The translations under genes were made by a program, and so were the position numbers. The notes under the pieces are model-generated. The model saw nothing but the letters and a program-made list of their open reading frames with translations. It had not been told where the DNA came from and made no database searches. A stretch of 64,000 nt of DNA from an uncultured Lachnospiraceae bacterium (lineage in GTDB: Bacteria > Bacillota > Clostridia > Lachnospirales > Lachnospiraceae): positions 20,591-84,590 of the forward strand of contig CALWBQ010000031.1 of assembly GCA_944376125.1 (NCBI GenBank), in the 5' to 3' direction. How positions within the stretch are numbered: the first letter of the stretch is position 1; every line of letters begins with the position of its first letter. Below, piece by piece: positions 52,776 through 60,697 of this stretch.

Positions 52776-53771
52776 ATGGTGAGAACGAAAAACGGGGGGA
52801 GGGGACGCCTTTTTTCTCGCTGCTGGCTGGCAGCGCTGGCCGCAGGGATCACTGTGTCTGCGGTGACCGGCTGTTCCAGGACATCTGGCGAAGCCAGAGC
52901 GGGGGAGGGAGAACAATACACCCTCCCGGAGATTATGGTGATAGCTGCCACAGAACGAAATCGGTATGAGAAGGTCTATACCGATCAGATATGGACGGTG
53001 GAGGTAGATGATGCAGGCACCACCATGGAAGATATGCTGCTCAGCCAGATCAGAACCTTCCTGGAAGATATGGAAACTATGAGGCTTTTGGCTGAAACCC
53101 GCGGAATTGAGCTGACTGCCTCAGAGGTCAGCCAAGTCTACAGTCTTGCCCAGGAGTATTATGGCACCCTGTCGCCGGGAGATCTGGCCTTTACCGGAGT
53201 TTCGGAGGAAGATATTCAGATCCTGTATGAGAGATATTGTCTTGCAAACCGGCTTGTCAATGAGCTGACGAAGGATGTCAATCTGGAGATCAGCGATAAT
53301 GAGGCAAAAGTGATTGCCGTCCAGCAGATCACTGTGAGTTCTCCGGAAACAGCCCAAACTGTATACGGGGAAGTCTCAGCGGAGGGGGCAGATTTTGCGG
53401 CGGTTGCCAAAGAATATTCTGAGAATGAGGAGATAGACCGGCTCCTGGGAAGGGGGGAAGAAAGCGAGTCTTACGAAGAAGCCGCCTTTTCCCTGGAGGA
53501 CGGACAGATCAGCCAGCCGGTGGAATCGGATGGGAAGTATTACATTATAAAATGCATTAACTCTTATGATGAGGAAGCGACTGCGGTTAGAAAGAGCCAG
53601 CTTTCCCTGGCTAGAAAAAATCAGGCATTCCGGTCTATATACGACCAGTTTGAAGAAGAAAATCCAGTGGAGATTTCGGATGAGCTCTGGAGCCAGGTGA
53701 GCTTTGACGGTGGGGAGGACTGTACAACCACTGATTTTTTTGATCTGTATCACGAATATTTTCCTGAATAA
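52776..53771 (+). CDS. peptidyl-prolyl isomerase lipoprotein (PrsA/SurA-like)
   Basis: 331 aa, TAGGAGG upstream. Signal peptide with a good lipobox AVTGC (cysteine at residue 33). A SurA N-like helical chaperone segment spans about 60-170, and a parvulin-like domain follows (AVQQITVSSPETAQTVYGEVSAEG, AAFSLEDGQISQPVESDGKYYIIKCI). The usual GGDLG loop is replaced by a short IDRLLGRGE stretch, so isomerase activity is uncertain. It likely helps fold secreted proteins at the outer membrane face. Followed by a small membrane protein 26 bases away. Confidence 0.82.
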   Translation: MVRTKNGGRGRLFSRCWLAALAAGITVSAVTGCSRTSGEARAGEGEQYTLPEIMVIAATERNRYEKVYTDQIWTVEVDDAGTTMEDMLLSQIRTFLEDMETMRLLAETRGIELTASEVSQVYSLAQEYYGTLSPGDLAFTGVSEEDIQILYERYCLANRLVNELTKDVNLEISDNEAKVIAVQQITVSSPETAQTVYGEVSAEGADFAAVAKEYSENEEIDRLLGRGEESESYEEAAFSLEDGQISQPVESDGKYYIIKCINSYDEEATAVRKSQLSLARKNQAFRSIYDQFEEENPVEISDELWSQVSFDGGEDCTTTDFFDLYHEYFPE

Positions 53772-53797
53772 AGGAGCAGAGAGAAGGAGAGAGCAGT

Positions 53798-54085
53798 ATG
53801 GAACAGGAGAGGAGCCGGGGGCAGATGAGGACGGGTGTGCCAGAGCAGGCAAGCGCGCAGGTGCGCCCCAGGAGCCGGGGAAGAAAACGGAAAAAACGGG
53901 GCAACCCAGTAAGAACTCTGCTGCTTCTCCTGCTCTGTGTCATTCTGGCAGGAGCCGGATGGGGGATGGTGCGCCTGGGACAATCTGTGCTCAGCAATGA
54001 AACTCAGGAGACAGAGGCAGCAGAGACCTCCCGGGAGGTAATGCCGGAAACGTTTCCGGAGAGCGGGGCGGAAACCTTTTTATAG
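53798..54085 (+). CDS. small single-pass membrane protein of unknown function
   Basis: 95 aa, AAGGAGAGAG upstream. The first 38 residues are rich in Arg/Lys/Gln (RPRSRGRKRKKRGN), followed by one membrane helix (VRTLLLLLLCVILAGAGWGMVRLG) and a short Glu/Thr-rich outside tail. No family recognised. Its place right after the PrsA-like gene suggests a co-transcribed accessory factor, but nothing more can be said. The high basic charge sits on the cytoplasmic side. Confidence 0.7.
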   Translation: MEQERSRGQMRTGVPEQASAQVRPRSRGRKRKKRGNPVRTLLLLLLCVILAGAGWGMVRLGQSVLSNETQETEAAETSREVMPETFPESGAETFL

Positions 54086-54087
54086 AC

Positions 54088-54116
54088 TTGCCGTTTTGAC
54101 GGCCTTGTGCTATACT
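54088..54116 (+). promoter_or_regulatory. glnS promoter
   Basis: TTGCCG (54088-54093), 17-bp spacer, TATACT (54111-54116). Confidence 0.65.
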
Positions 54117-54147
54117 GAAAGCCAATTAGACAATGGAGGAATCAGGA

Positions 54148-55842
54148 ATGGAAGAGAAAAGGCTTGCGCCGGAGACGGAGGAAAAGGAGACGGTCTCCAG
54201 AAATTTTATTCAGCAGGAGATTGATAAGGACCTGGCGGAGGGGGTCTATGACCATGTGCAGACCCGTTTTCCGCCGGAACCAAATGGCTATCTTCATATT
54301 GGACATGCCAAGTCTATCCTGCTCAATTACGGTTTGGCTCAGGAATATGGCGGGAAGTTTAATCTGCGGTTTGACGATACCAACCCCACCAAAGAAAAGA
54401 CAGAATTTGTCGAGTCGATCATAGCTGATGTGAGATGGCTGGGAGCGGATTTTGAGGACAGGCTGTTCTTTGCTTCCAACTATTTTGAACAGATGTATGA
54501 GTGCGCCGTAAAGCTGATTAAGAAAGGCAAGGCTTTTGTCTGTGACCTCAGCGCAGAGGAGATTCGGGAATACCGAGGCGATTTCAACAATCCGGGAAAA
54601 GAGAGTCCGTACCGGAACAGGAGTATTGAGGAAAATCTGATTCTTTTTGAAGGCATGAAGGATGGGCTGTACAAGGACGGGGAGAAGGTTCTCCGGGCCA
54701 AGATCGATATGGCTTCTCCCAATATCAATATGAGGGATCCGGTTATCTACCGGGTGGCTCATATGGAGCATCATAATACGGGAACTAAATGGTGTATCTA
54801 TCCTATGTACGATTTTGCCCACCCCATCGAGGATGCCATTGAGCATATCACCCACTCGATCTGTACCCTGGAATTTGAGGATCATCGCCCTCTGTACGAT
54901 TGGGTGGTGAGAGAGTGCGAGTTCGAGCAGCCGCCGCGCCAGATTGAGTTTGCCAAGCTGTACCTGACAAATGTGGTGACAGGCAAGCGGTATATTAAAA
55001 AGCTGGTGGAGGATGGCATTGTAGACGGCTGGGATGATCCTCGCCTGGTGACCATTGCAGCTCTGAGAAGAAGAGGCTATACGCCGGAATCCATCAAGAT
55101 GTTTGTAGATCTGGTGGGTGTTTCGAAAGCGAACAGTTCTGTGGATTACGCGATGCTGGAGTACTGTATCAGAGAAGACCTGAAGCTGAAGAAGCCCAGG
55201 ATGATGGCGGTTCTGGATCCGGTGAAGCTGATTATTGACAACTATCCGGAGGGGCAGACGGAGGAGCTTCCGGTTCCCAACAATACAGAAAATCCTGACC
55301 TGGGGGAGCGTATGGTTCCTTTCTCCAGGGAGCTCTACATTGAGAGAGAAGACTTTATGGAAGAGCCGCCGAAGAAGTATTTCCGCCTGTTCCCTGGAAA
55401 CGAGGTGAGGCTTTTTGGCGCTTACTTTGTGACTTGCACAGGCTGCGAGAAAGACGAAAATGGAAAGGTTACGGCAGTTCATTGCACGTACGATCCAGAG
55501 ACAAAGAGCGGATCCGGTTTTACAGGACGGAAGGTAAAGGGTACGATCCACTGGGTATCTGCTGCTGAGGCAGTGCGGGCGGAGTGCCGTTTGTATGAGA
55601 ATATCGTAGATGAGGAGAAGGGAAAGCTGAATGAGGACGGCACCTTAAATCTGAACCCTAATTCTCTTACGGAAGTGGAGAACTGTTTTGTGGAGCCGGC
55701 CCTGGGGAGCGCCAAAGCCTTTGACAGCTTTCAGTTTATGAGAAATGGATATTTCTGCGTAGACTGCAAAGACAGCACCCCGGAGCATCTGGTATTTAAC
55801 CGCATTGTTTCACTGAAAAGCTCATTTAAGATAAACAAGTAA
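54148..55842 (+). CDS. glnS: glutaminyl-tRNA synthetase
   Basis: 564 aa from ATG 54148: TGGAGGA lies seven bases upstream, while the ATG at 54133 contains that site itself. Class Ic synthetase attaching Gln to tRNA-Gln. HIGH is at 50-53 ([12 protein letters not shown]), and [23 protein letters not shown] is typical of GlnRS. The second signature, KMSKS (MSKR in E. coli GlnRS), is TGKR at 278-281. The C-terminal beta-barrel anticodon domains are complete. Own promoter and terminator. Whether the cell also has GatCAB cannot be seen here. Confidence 0.95.
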   Translation: MEEKRLAPETEEKETVSRNFIQQEIDKDLAEGVYDHVQTRFPPEPNGYLHIGHAKSILLNYGLAQEYGGKFNLRFDDTNPTKEKTEFVESIIADVRWLGADFEDRLFFASNYFEQMYECAVKLIKKGKAFVCDLSAEEIREYRGDFNNPGKESPYRNRSIEENLILFEGMKDGLYKDGEKVLRAKIDMASPNINMRDPVIYRVAHMEHHNTGTKWCIYPMYDFAHPIEDAIEHITHSICTLEFEDHRPLYDWVVRECEFEQPPRQIEFAKLYLTNVVTGKRYIKKLVEDGIVDGWDDPRLVTIAALRRRGYTPESIKMFVDLVGVSKANSSVDYAMLEYCIREDLKLKKPRMMAVLDPVKLIIDNYPEGQTEELPVPNNTENPDLGERMVPFSRELYIEREDFMEEPPKKYFRLFPGNEVRLFGAYFVTCTGCEKDENGKVTAVHCTYDPETKSGSGFTGRKVKGTIHWVSAAEAVRAECRLYENIVDEEKGKLNEDGTLNLNPNSLTEVENCFVEPALGSAKAFDSFQFMRNGYFCVDCKDSTPEHLVFNRIVSLKSSFKINK

Positions 55843-55870
55843 CAGGGCCAGGAGTTCTGGAAAATGGTTG

Positions 55871-55924
55871 AAAAGCCGGTACGAAAGAAATTTGCAGAGA
55901 CGCTCTTTCGGCCGGCTTTTGTAC
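55871..55924 (+). terminator. intrinsic terminator after glnS
   Basis: AAAAGCCGG pairs with CCGGCTTTT, and inside it CGAAAG pairs with CTTTCG; the stem ends in TTTT followed by GTAC. Confidence 0.8.
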
Positions 55925-55961
55925 AGGGAAAAATTGCCCCAAAATGGAGAAGGGAGAGCAT

Positions 55962-57419
55962 ATGGAGCTTTTAATTCCGCTGGACGGAGGGTCTAAGATG
56001 CCGATGTATGAACAGATCTATCGCTATATCCGCGCAGAAATACGGAAAGGCAGCCTGACTGCGGGGGAAAAACTCCCCTCCAGCCGGACTTTGGCGGAAA
56101 ATTTGAAAGTAAGCCGCAGTACAGTTCAGATGGCTTATGATCAGCTTTTGGCGGAGGGATATATGGATACGATTCCCTGCCGAGGGTGCTTTGTGGCAAA
56201 GATTGACGGGCTGGTTGCCATTGAGGGCGGAGGGAGGAATGACAGAGGATGGCCGGAAAGCCGGACAAACAATTCCGGCCCAGGGTCAAGAAGCGGAGCG
56301 CCCTCTGGAGAAAAGGACAGCGGGATCGATTTTTCGCCCAGGGGAATCGATCTGGGAAAGTTCCCTTTTAGCACCTGGAGAAAGCTGAATAGGGATATCT
56401 TGGTTGATGGAAACCGAGAGCTGTTTCAGGCGGGAGATCCGAAGGGGGAATTGCCTTTGAGACAGGAAATTCGGGCATATCTCCATTCTGCAAGAGGCGT
56501 CAACTGCCGGGAGGATCAAATTATCGTCGGCGCGGGGAGCGAGTATCTGCTGATGCTGCTCTCCAGGATTCTGGGACCGGACCATAGGATTGCGATGGAA
56601 AATCCTACGTATAAACAGGCGTACCGAGTCTTATCTGGAGAAGGGTACCCTGTGTTTCCGGTAGATATGGATCACTCAGGGATGAGAGCGGATCTTCTGC
56701 AGACAAGCGGCGCAGATATTGCCTATGTGATGCCTTCTCACCAGTACCCTATGGGGATTGTGATGCCGATTACACGGAGGCAGGAGCTGCTGGCCTGGGC
56801 TTGGAGAGAGGAAGGGCGTTTTATTATTGAGGATGATTATGACAGTGAATTCCGCTATAAAGGGATCCCTATACCGGCGCTCCAGGGCATGGATCAGGAA
56901 GAACGGGTTATTTATATGGGAACCTTTTCCAAGTCTATTGCGCCGGCAATCCGGGTGGGATTTCTAGTCCTTCCAGGCAGGCTGCTCTCTGCATATCAGG
57001 AGAAGGCGTCTTTTTATGCATCTACAGTTTCCAGGATTGACCAGAATGTCCTCTGCCAGTTTCTGGTGGGGGGCCACTATGAACGCCATCTGAATAGAAT
57101 GAGAGCGCTGTACAGAGGGAAGCACGATGCTCTTCTAGCGGCGCTGAAGCCTTTAGAAGATGATTTTCACATACAAGGAGAGAATGCAGGTATTCATGTT
57201 CTTCTGTCCAGCAGAAGAGGGGTTCCGGAAGAACGGCTTGTAGAATTAGCAAAAGAGGCAGGCGTCAGGGTCTATGGCCTGTCAGCATATTTTATCCGTC
57301 AGGAGCAGAATCACTATCCGCCTACTGTGATCTTAGGCTACGCCAGCCTGACGGCAGAAGAAATTCAGGAGGGAGCCAGCCGGCTGCTCCAGGCATGGAA
57401 GGATGTGGAAAATTGCTGA
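55962..57419 (+). CDS. MocR/PdxR-type regulator (GntR HTH plus aminotransferase domain)
   Basis: 485 aa from ATG 55962 (AGGGAGA upstream). Residues 1-75 are a GntR winged helix (MYEQIYRYIRAEIRKGSLTAGEKLPSSRTLAENLKVSRSTVQMAYDQLLAEGY). A Gly/Arg/Ser-rich linker of about 45 residues follows, then a fold-I aminotransferase with SHQYPMGIVMPITRRQELL, IIEDDYDSEFRY and the PLP lysine in MGTFSKSIAPAIRVGFLVLP. Family members often sense PLP and control vitamin B6 or amino-acid genes. The next gene overlaps and is of unknown function; pdx genes are not nearby. Confidence 0.93.
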   Translation: MELLIPLDGGSKMPMYEQIYRYIRAEIRKGSLTAGEKLPSSRTLAENLKVSRSTVQMAYDQLLAEGYMDTIPCRGCFVAKIDGLVAIEGGGRNDRGWPESRTNNSGPGSRSGAPSGEKDSGIDFSPRGIDLGKFPFSTWRKLNRDILVDGNRELFQAGDPKGELPLRQEIRAYLHSARGVNCREDQIIVGAGSEYLLMLLSRILGPDHRIAMENPTYKQAYRVLSGEGYPVFPVDMDHSGMRADLLQTSGADIAYVMPSHQYPMGIVMPITRRQELLAWAWREEGRFIIEDDYDSEFRYKGIPIPALQGMDQEERVIYMGTFSKSIAPAIRVGFLVLPGRLLSAYQEKASFYASTVSRIDQNVLCQFLVGGHYERHLNRMRALYRGKHDALLAALKPLEDDFHIQGENAGIHVLLSSRRGVPEERLVELAKEAGVRVYGLSAYFIRQEQNHYPPTVILGYASLTAEEIQEGASRLLQAWKDVENC

Positions 57420-58240
57420 CAAAGAATCAGATTTTGGGGATAGCTGCCGCACTGCTTTTTCTCGTGTGCTGCGCTGCAGCAGGGGAAATGAAAAGAAGCT
57501 CATCTCCGGAGATATCTGCTGAGAAGAGGGCTCAGCTCCAGGAGACAGAGGCGGAGACAACTGCCGGGGAGAAGGAAAGTCTGCCGCTTGCCGGGGATGA
57601 GGCTGAAGTGCTGAATAAATTAGAGGAAGCCATGGGAAAAGGAGATTTGGAGGAAGCGGGGAAAATCATTAACCAGAATGAAAATACGCTGGCGGGCCTT
57701 TATTATGGGACAGCAGGGGGGAAGCCGGTTCGTTATAAAGATGGAGTTCTGACATCTGCCTTGGAAGGGAGCGGGATGGTATTAAAGGGAAGCGGAACTT
57801 GTTTTTATGGAACTTTTTCTGCGGCAGGTCCGGAAGGCTTTTGCCGGGCAGTTAAGGGAACTGTTCTGGAACGACCCCGCTGCGATTTCTCAGAAGGGGA
57901 ATGGCAGGAAGGAAAGATGACAGGGGAAGGAAAGACCGGCTATTCTTATTACGAGGGAGCCCATGGGGAAGAGGTCAGAGCCGTATTGCGGCAGGGAACC
58001 TTTTTAGGGGATGTCCTCGACGGGCCGTTTACCTATCACAGTATCAACGGCTCAGGAGAAACCTCGGTGTGGACAATGGAAGCTGACCAGGGGCACCTGG
58101 TGCTGAATGAGAGATGGGAATATCTGGAAGAGAAGATGGAGTACCGCCTGCCCTCAGACAACGATGAAACCCATGTATATGTGGTTTTTGAGAGCGGTGT
58201 TTCTGAGGCTGTGTGGGGAAACCTGCTCCGCTGGGAATAG
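57395..58240 (+). CDS. MORN-repeat-like exported protein of unknown function
   Basis: 281 aa from ATG 57395, overlapping the MocR gene by 25 bases; TTG 57413 is another possible start. A hydrophobic N-terminal segment (ILGIAAALLFLVCCAAAG) would act as signal or anchor, possibly with lipidation at one of the adjacent cysteines. An acidic linker follows, then repeated units of the type YGTF..GPEGFCRAV, GEWQEGKMTGEGKTGYSYYEG and RQGTFLGDVLDGPFTYHS. These resemble MORN repeats (YxGxWxxGxxxGxG). Function unknown. The overlap with a MocR regulator is odd because these usually neighbour metabolic enzymes. Confidence 0.6.
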   Translation: MEGCGKLLTKNQILGIAAALLFLVCCAAAGEMKRSSSPEISAEKRAQLQETEAETTAGEKESLPLAGDEAEVLNKLEEAMGKGDLEEAGKIINQNENTLAGLYYGTAGGKPVRYKDGVLTSALEGSGMVLKGSGTCFYGTFSAAGPEGFCRAVKGTVLERPRCDFSEGEWQEGKMTGEGKTGYSYYEGAHGEEVRAVLRQGTFLGDVLDGPFTYHSINGSGETSVWTMEADQGHLVLNERWEYLEEKMEYRLPSDNDETHVYVVFESGVSEAVWGNLLRWE

Positions 58241-58284
58241 TGTGTAAGTGGGGGATCAAATACGCAAGAAAAGAGGAAGAAGAG

Positions 58285-58779
58285 ATGGAACTGACAACCC
58301 TTTGTTATCTGGAGCGTGGGGATGAGTACCTAATGCTCCACAGAATTAGTAAAAAGAACGATATTAATAAAGACAAATGGATCGGCATCGGCGGCCATTT
58401 TGAAGGGCAGGAAAGCCCGGAGGAATGTCTGCTGAGGGAGGCGAAGGAGGAGACGGGCCTGACACTGACCTCCTACCACTTCAGGGGGCTGGTAACATTT
58501 TTAGCAGGGGATCGGCCGGCAGAGTATATGTGCCTTTATACAGCCGATTCCTGGGAAGGCAAGCTGACAGACTGCCGGGAAGGCAAGCTGGAATGGATCC
58601 CCAAAAGACACCTGAAGGAATTGAATTGCTGGGAGGGAGATAAGATCTTTTTGAAACTTTTGAGAGAGAAGGCCCCGTTCTTTTCCTTGAAACTGCGATA
58701 TGAGGGGGATGAGCTCAGAGAAGCGGTTCTGGACGGCCGGCCCCTGTCTTTGCCGCTGGGCCCGGAATGGGATCAATAA
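58285..58779 (+). CDS. Nudix hydrolase (MutT-like)
   Basis: 164 aa from ATG 58285 (AAGAGGAAG upstream). The Nudix box GHFEGQESPEECLLREAKEETGL (GX5EX7REUXEEXGU) is complete near residues 37-59. Starts LTTLCYLERGDEYLMLHRISKKNDINKDKWIGIGG, which resembles MutT/8-oxo-dGTP diphosphatases of Firmicutes. Substrate probably an oxidised nucleotide, not proven. A terminator follows 70 bases downstream. Confidence 0.9.
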   Translation: MELTTLCYLERGDEYLMLHRISKKNDINKDKWIGIGGHFEGQESPEECLLREAKEETGLTLTSYHFRGLVTFLAGDRPAEYMCLYTADSWEGKLTDCREGKLEWIPKRHLKELNCWEGDKIFLKLLREKAPFFSLKLRYEGDELREAVLDGRPLSLPLGPEWDQ

Positions 58780-58788
58780 AAAAGGAGC

Positions 58789-58813
58789 TGCAGTGCGATC
58801 TGCCGGCTCCCCA
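58789..58813 (-). terminator. minus-strand hairpin with T-run
   Basis: On the minus strand, GGAGC and GCAG pair with CTGC and GCTCC, followed by TTTTTT. It lies about 310 bases past the AraC gene and could be its distant terminator. Confidence 0.45.
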
Positions 58814-58848
58814 AGGAAGTAAAAAGGTTAGGTATGAATATATGTAAA

Positions 58849-58897
58849 AGCCATATAAGATCTGGGCGATCCAGGTTTTGTATGGCTATTATTTTTT
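58849..58897 (+). terminator. intrinsic terminator after the Nudix gene
   Basis: AGCCATA (58849-58855) pairs with TATGGCT (58881-58887), with inner CTGG/CCAG, followed by ATTATTTTTT. Confidence 0.85.
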
Positions 58898-59119
58898 GTC
58901 GAGTCCGGCAGCGGTTGCGCGCTGTGTGCCGCCGGCCTCTGGTTGTAAGCGGATGGCCTCACCCGGCGATCCGCAGGCGGCAGCCGGATGCATCTGGTTC
59001 CAGGTCCTCGGCTTCACCGCTTGATGTATTTAATATAGCCTATAATTGTGTGCAGAATATGGATAATTTATAAAATCAAAATAAACATTTCCTACAAAAA
59101 TGAGAATGAAACCGAAAGA

Positions 59120-60097
59120 TTATTGGAGTTTCTCCAGATAGCTTGTCCGGTAGGATTTTGGGCTTTGGCCAAACTCTTTTTTGAACAGGCGGTGAAAATG
59201 GCTGGAATTTTCATAGCCCACCTGAACAATAATATCTTCGATGGGCATGGAGGTCTCCGTCAGAAGATAGATGGACTGAACCAGCCTTCGCTTTTGGACA
59301 TAGCGGTTGAACGTATAGGGAGAGTATTTCTTCATTAGGCGGCTGATATAATAAGGCGGCTGTCCGATCTGGCGGCAGAAATCTTCCAGGGATGCGGTGC
59401 GGTAATGATTTTCAATGTAAGACAAGGCATCCAGCACCAGACTCTGTTCATAAGCGGAGGGGGTTCCGCGGGTAATGTTGTAGGTTCTGTTGGTCAGCTC
59501 CAGCAGAAGGGCCGCCATGGTAAGGCGAAGAATCCGCTGACTATTGCGCTTCTGGCCCAGGAGGATGCAGATCATATTTTCCAGCAGGTTCTGGGCTTCC
59601 AGCATATCTTTGAGATGAAAATGAAGATATGCCTCTTCGCCAGGAACGCCCTGTATGGCTGCTTTCAGGAAACGGCGCAGAACGGTGTCTTCAATCAGCA
59701 TATCGTAAGGGAAACGCAGAAACTCCGGCATTACTAGGAAATGAACAGCGATGTCGTCATACCCTGCGGCTGCTGTGGAATGTGAAGTTCCCTGCTGGAG
59801 AAAGAGAAGATCCCCTGTCTCCAGAGTCAGATGGACACTGCCATTGATCGTATGTCGGGAAGAGCCGCTGACAACATAGATGATTTCCAGACAGTTGTGG
59901 GAATGATTGGGAAATTCTACAAAACGGGCATGCTTCAGAATACTGATGGCTGTATTGGCCTGAATCAGAGCGGGTTTCCCGCTTTCATCATCCGCAGCTG
60001 CGGCAGAATAAAATGAGAGAACTGGCTTACCGGAATTTAGAATTTCCTGTTCTTCCCTGCTGATTTCTTTTAATTGGCTGATAATTTCCTTTTTCAT
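59120..60097 (-). CDS. AraC family transcriptional regulator with cupin sensor domain
   Basis: 325 aa. N-terminal half is a cupin-type sensor (FPNHSHNCLEIIYVVSGSSRHTINGSVHLTLETGDLLFLQQGTSHS, 62-106) with metal-type histidines. The C-terminal 100 residues are two AraC HTHs (ASLEDFCRQIGQPPYYISRLMKKY and PIEDIIVQVGYENSSHFHRLFKKEFGQSPKSYR). Usually controls sugar-use genes. Its only neighbour is the divergent HPr-like gene, so that gene may be a target; repeats of TGCAAA lie between them. Confidence 0.92.
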   Translation of the reverse strand: MKKEIISQLKEISREEQEILNSGKPVLSFYSAAAADDESGKPALIQANTAISILKHARFVEFPNHSHNCLEIIYVVSGSSRHTINGSVHLTLETGDLLFLQQGTSHSTAAAGYDDIAVHFLVMPEFLRFPYDMLIEDTVLRRFLKAAIQGVPGEEAYLHFHLKDMLEAQNLLENMICILLGQKRNSQRILRLTMAALLLELTNRTYNITRGTPSAYEQSLVLDALSYIENHYRTASLEDFCRQIGQPPYYISRLMKKYSPYTFNRYVQKRRLVQSIYLLTETSMPIEDIIVQVGYENSSHFHRLFKKEFGQSPKSYRTSYLEKLQ

Positions 60098-60185
60098 GTT
60101 TAACCACCTGATTTCTGGGGATAATAGCGTTAGGGTACAAAGAACTATATTGCTTTGCAGAGATGGATATTAAAATCACATATTC

Positions 60186-60214
60186 AGTATAGCATGAGAG
60201 AGACCAGTATGCAA
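60186..60214 (-). promoter_or_regulatory. promoter of the AraC gene
   Basis: On the minus strand, TTGCAT (60214-60209), 17-bp spacer, TATACT (60191-60186). Confidence 0.65.
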
Positions 60215-60266
60215 ATATGGACGGAAGAAATGCAAAAATGGTCCCTTGATGTTAAGATTTTGCAAA
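60210..60266 (+). promoter_or_regulatory. TGCAAA repeats between the AraC and HPr-like genes
   Basis: TGCAAA occurs at 60210, 60231 and 60261; TGCAAAA (60231-60237) and TTTTGCA (60258-60264) also form an inverted repeat. The first copy overlaps the -35 of the AraC gene. A candidate operator cluster for the AraC protein. Confidence 0.35.
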
Positions 60267-60318
60267 AAATGACGTATTTTTTACAAAAGAGGTTCTAACC
60301 AGATATTGGAAAATTATG

Positions 60319-60324
60319 TATAAT
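60319..60324 (+). promoter_or_regulatory. -10 box of the HPr-like gene
   Basis: TATAAT 31 bases before the start; the sequence 17 bases upstream (TAACCA) is a poor -35, which fits a need for an activator. Confidence 0.45.
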
Positions 60325-60355
60325 ATGGACAGAAAACAGAAAGGAGGTAATGAAA

Positions 60356-60625
60356 ATGGTAGAGGTAAATGTAGGCTTCCGTCAGGCAGAGGACATCGTA
60401 CACTTTGTTGAGACTGTTCAGCAGTTCCCGTGCCACGCTGATCTGGTCAGCGGAAACAGAGCGGTGGATGCGAAATCCTTAATGGGCGCATTCGCTATCA
60501 GTCAGGCCTCCGATTTGAGGCTTGTAATTTACGAGAATTCTCAGAAAGTAATCAATGAGATGCTTTCTGGACTGCAGGATTTTACGGCAAAAGGCAAAAA
60601 GAAATCCTGTGTTCCGTTTGCATAA
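60356..60625 (+). CDS. HPr-like protein lacking the catalytic histidine (Crh-like)
   Basis: 89 aa from ATG 60356; AAGGAGG is eight bases upstream of it but only two from the ATG at 60350. The fold matches HPr: the serine-site loop VDAKSLMGAFAIS is intact, with S41 equal to regulatory Ser46. The phosphocarrier loop GLHARPA is replaced by GFRQAED, so the phospho-accepting His15 is Arg9 and Arg17 is Ala11. It cannot carry PEP-derived phosphate as HPr does. B. subtilis Crh similarly lacks His15 and acts as a CcpA corepressor when Ser46 is phosphorylated. A comparable signalling role is inferred. Confidence 0.85.
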   Translation: MVEVNVGFRQAEDIVHFVETVQQFPCHADLVSGNRAVDAKSLMGAFAISQASDLRLVIYENSQKVINEMLSGLQDFTAKGKKKSCVPFA

Positions 60626-60659
60626 ATATTTGTATCCTCTTTTTTCCCCCACTTTGCAG

Positions 60660-60697
60660 ACAGGCTGCTGTAGATTTGTTCTACGGCAGCCTGTTTT
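60660..60697 (+). terminator. terminator after the HPr-like gene
   Basis: ACAGGCTGC and GTAGA pair with TCTAC and GCAGCCTGT, one mismatch, then TTTTT. The right arm contains the stop codon region of the convergent minus-strand gene. Confidence 0.88.

Larger units (their letters stand above)
58780..59119. other. 340-base gene-free region with terminators and a GC-rich patch
   Basis: This stretch holds a small hairpin with a T-run on the minus side (58786-58813), the nudix terminator (58849-58897), and from about 58898 to 59030 a GC-rich patch with short inverted elements unlike its flanks. The last 80 bases are AT-rich. No coding potential, tRNA or known RNA was recognised. A short frame at 58834-59073 runs through it but has no ribosome site and an Arg-rich, random-looking product. 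Confidence 0.5.

Noticed and set aside
54142..55551. 469-residue open frame on the minus strand across glnS
   Set aside because: It is wholly antisense to a clear GlnRS gene, has no ribosome site and no recognisable domain; codon bias of glnS keeps the opposite frame open.
58834..59073. 79-residue frame in the gene-free region
   Set aside because: No ribosome site, Arg/Ser-rich product, and it runs through a terminator.
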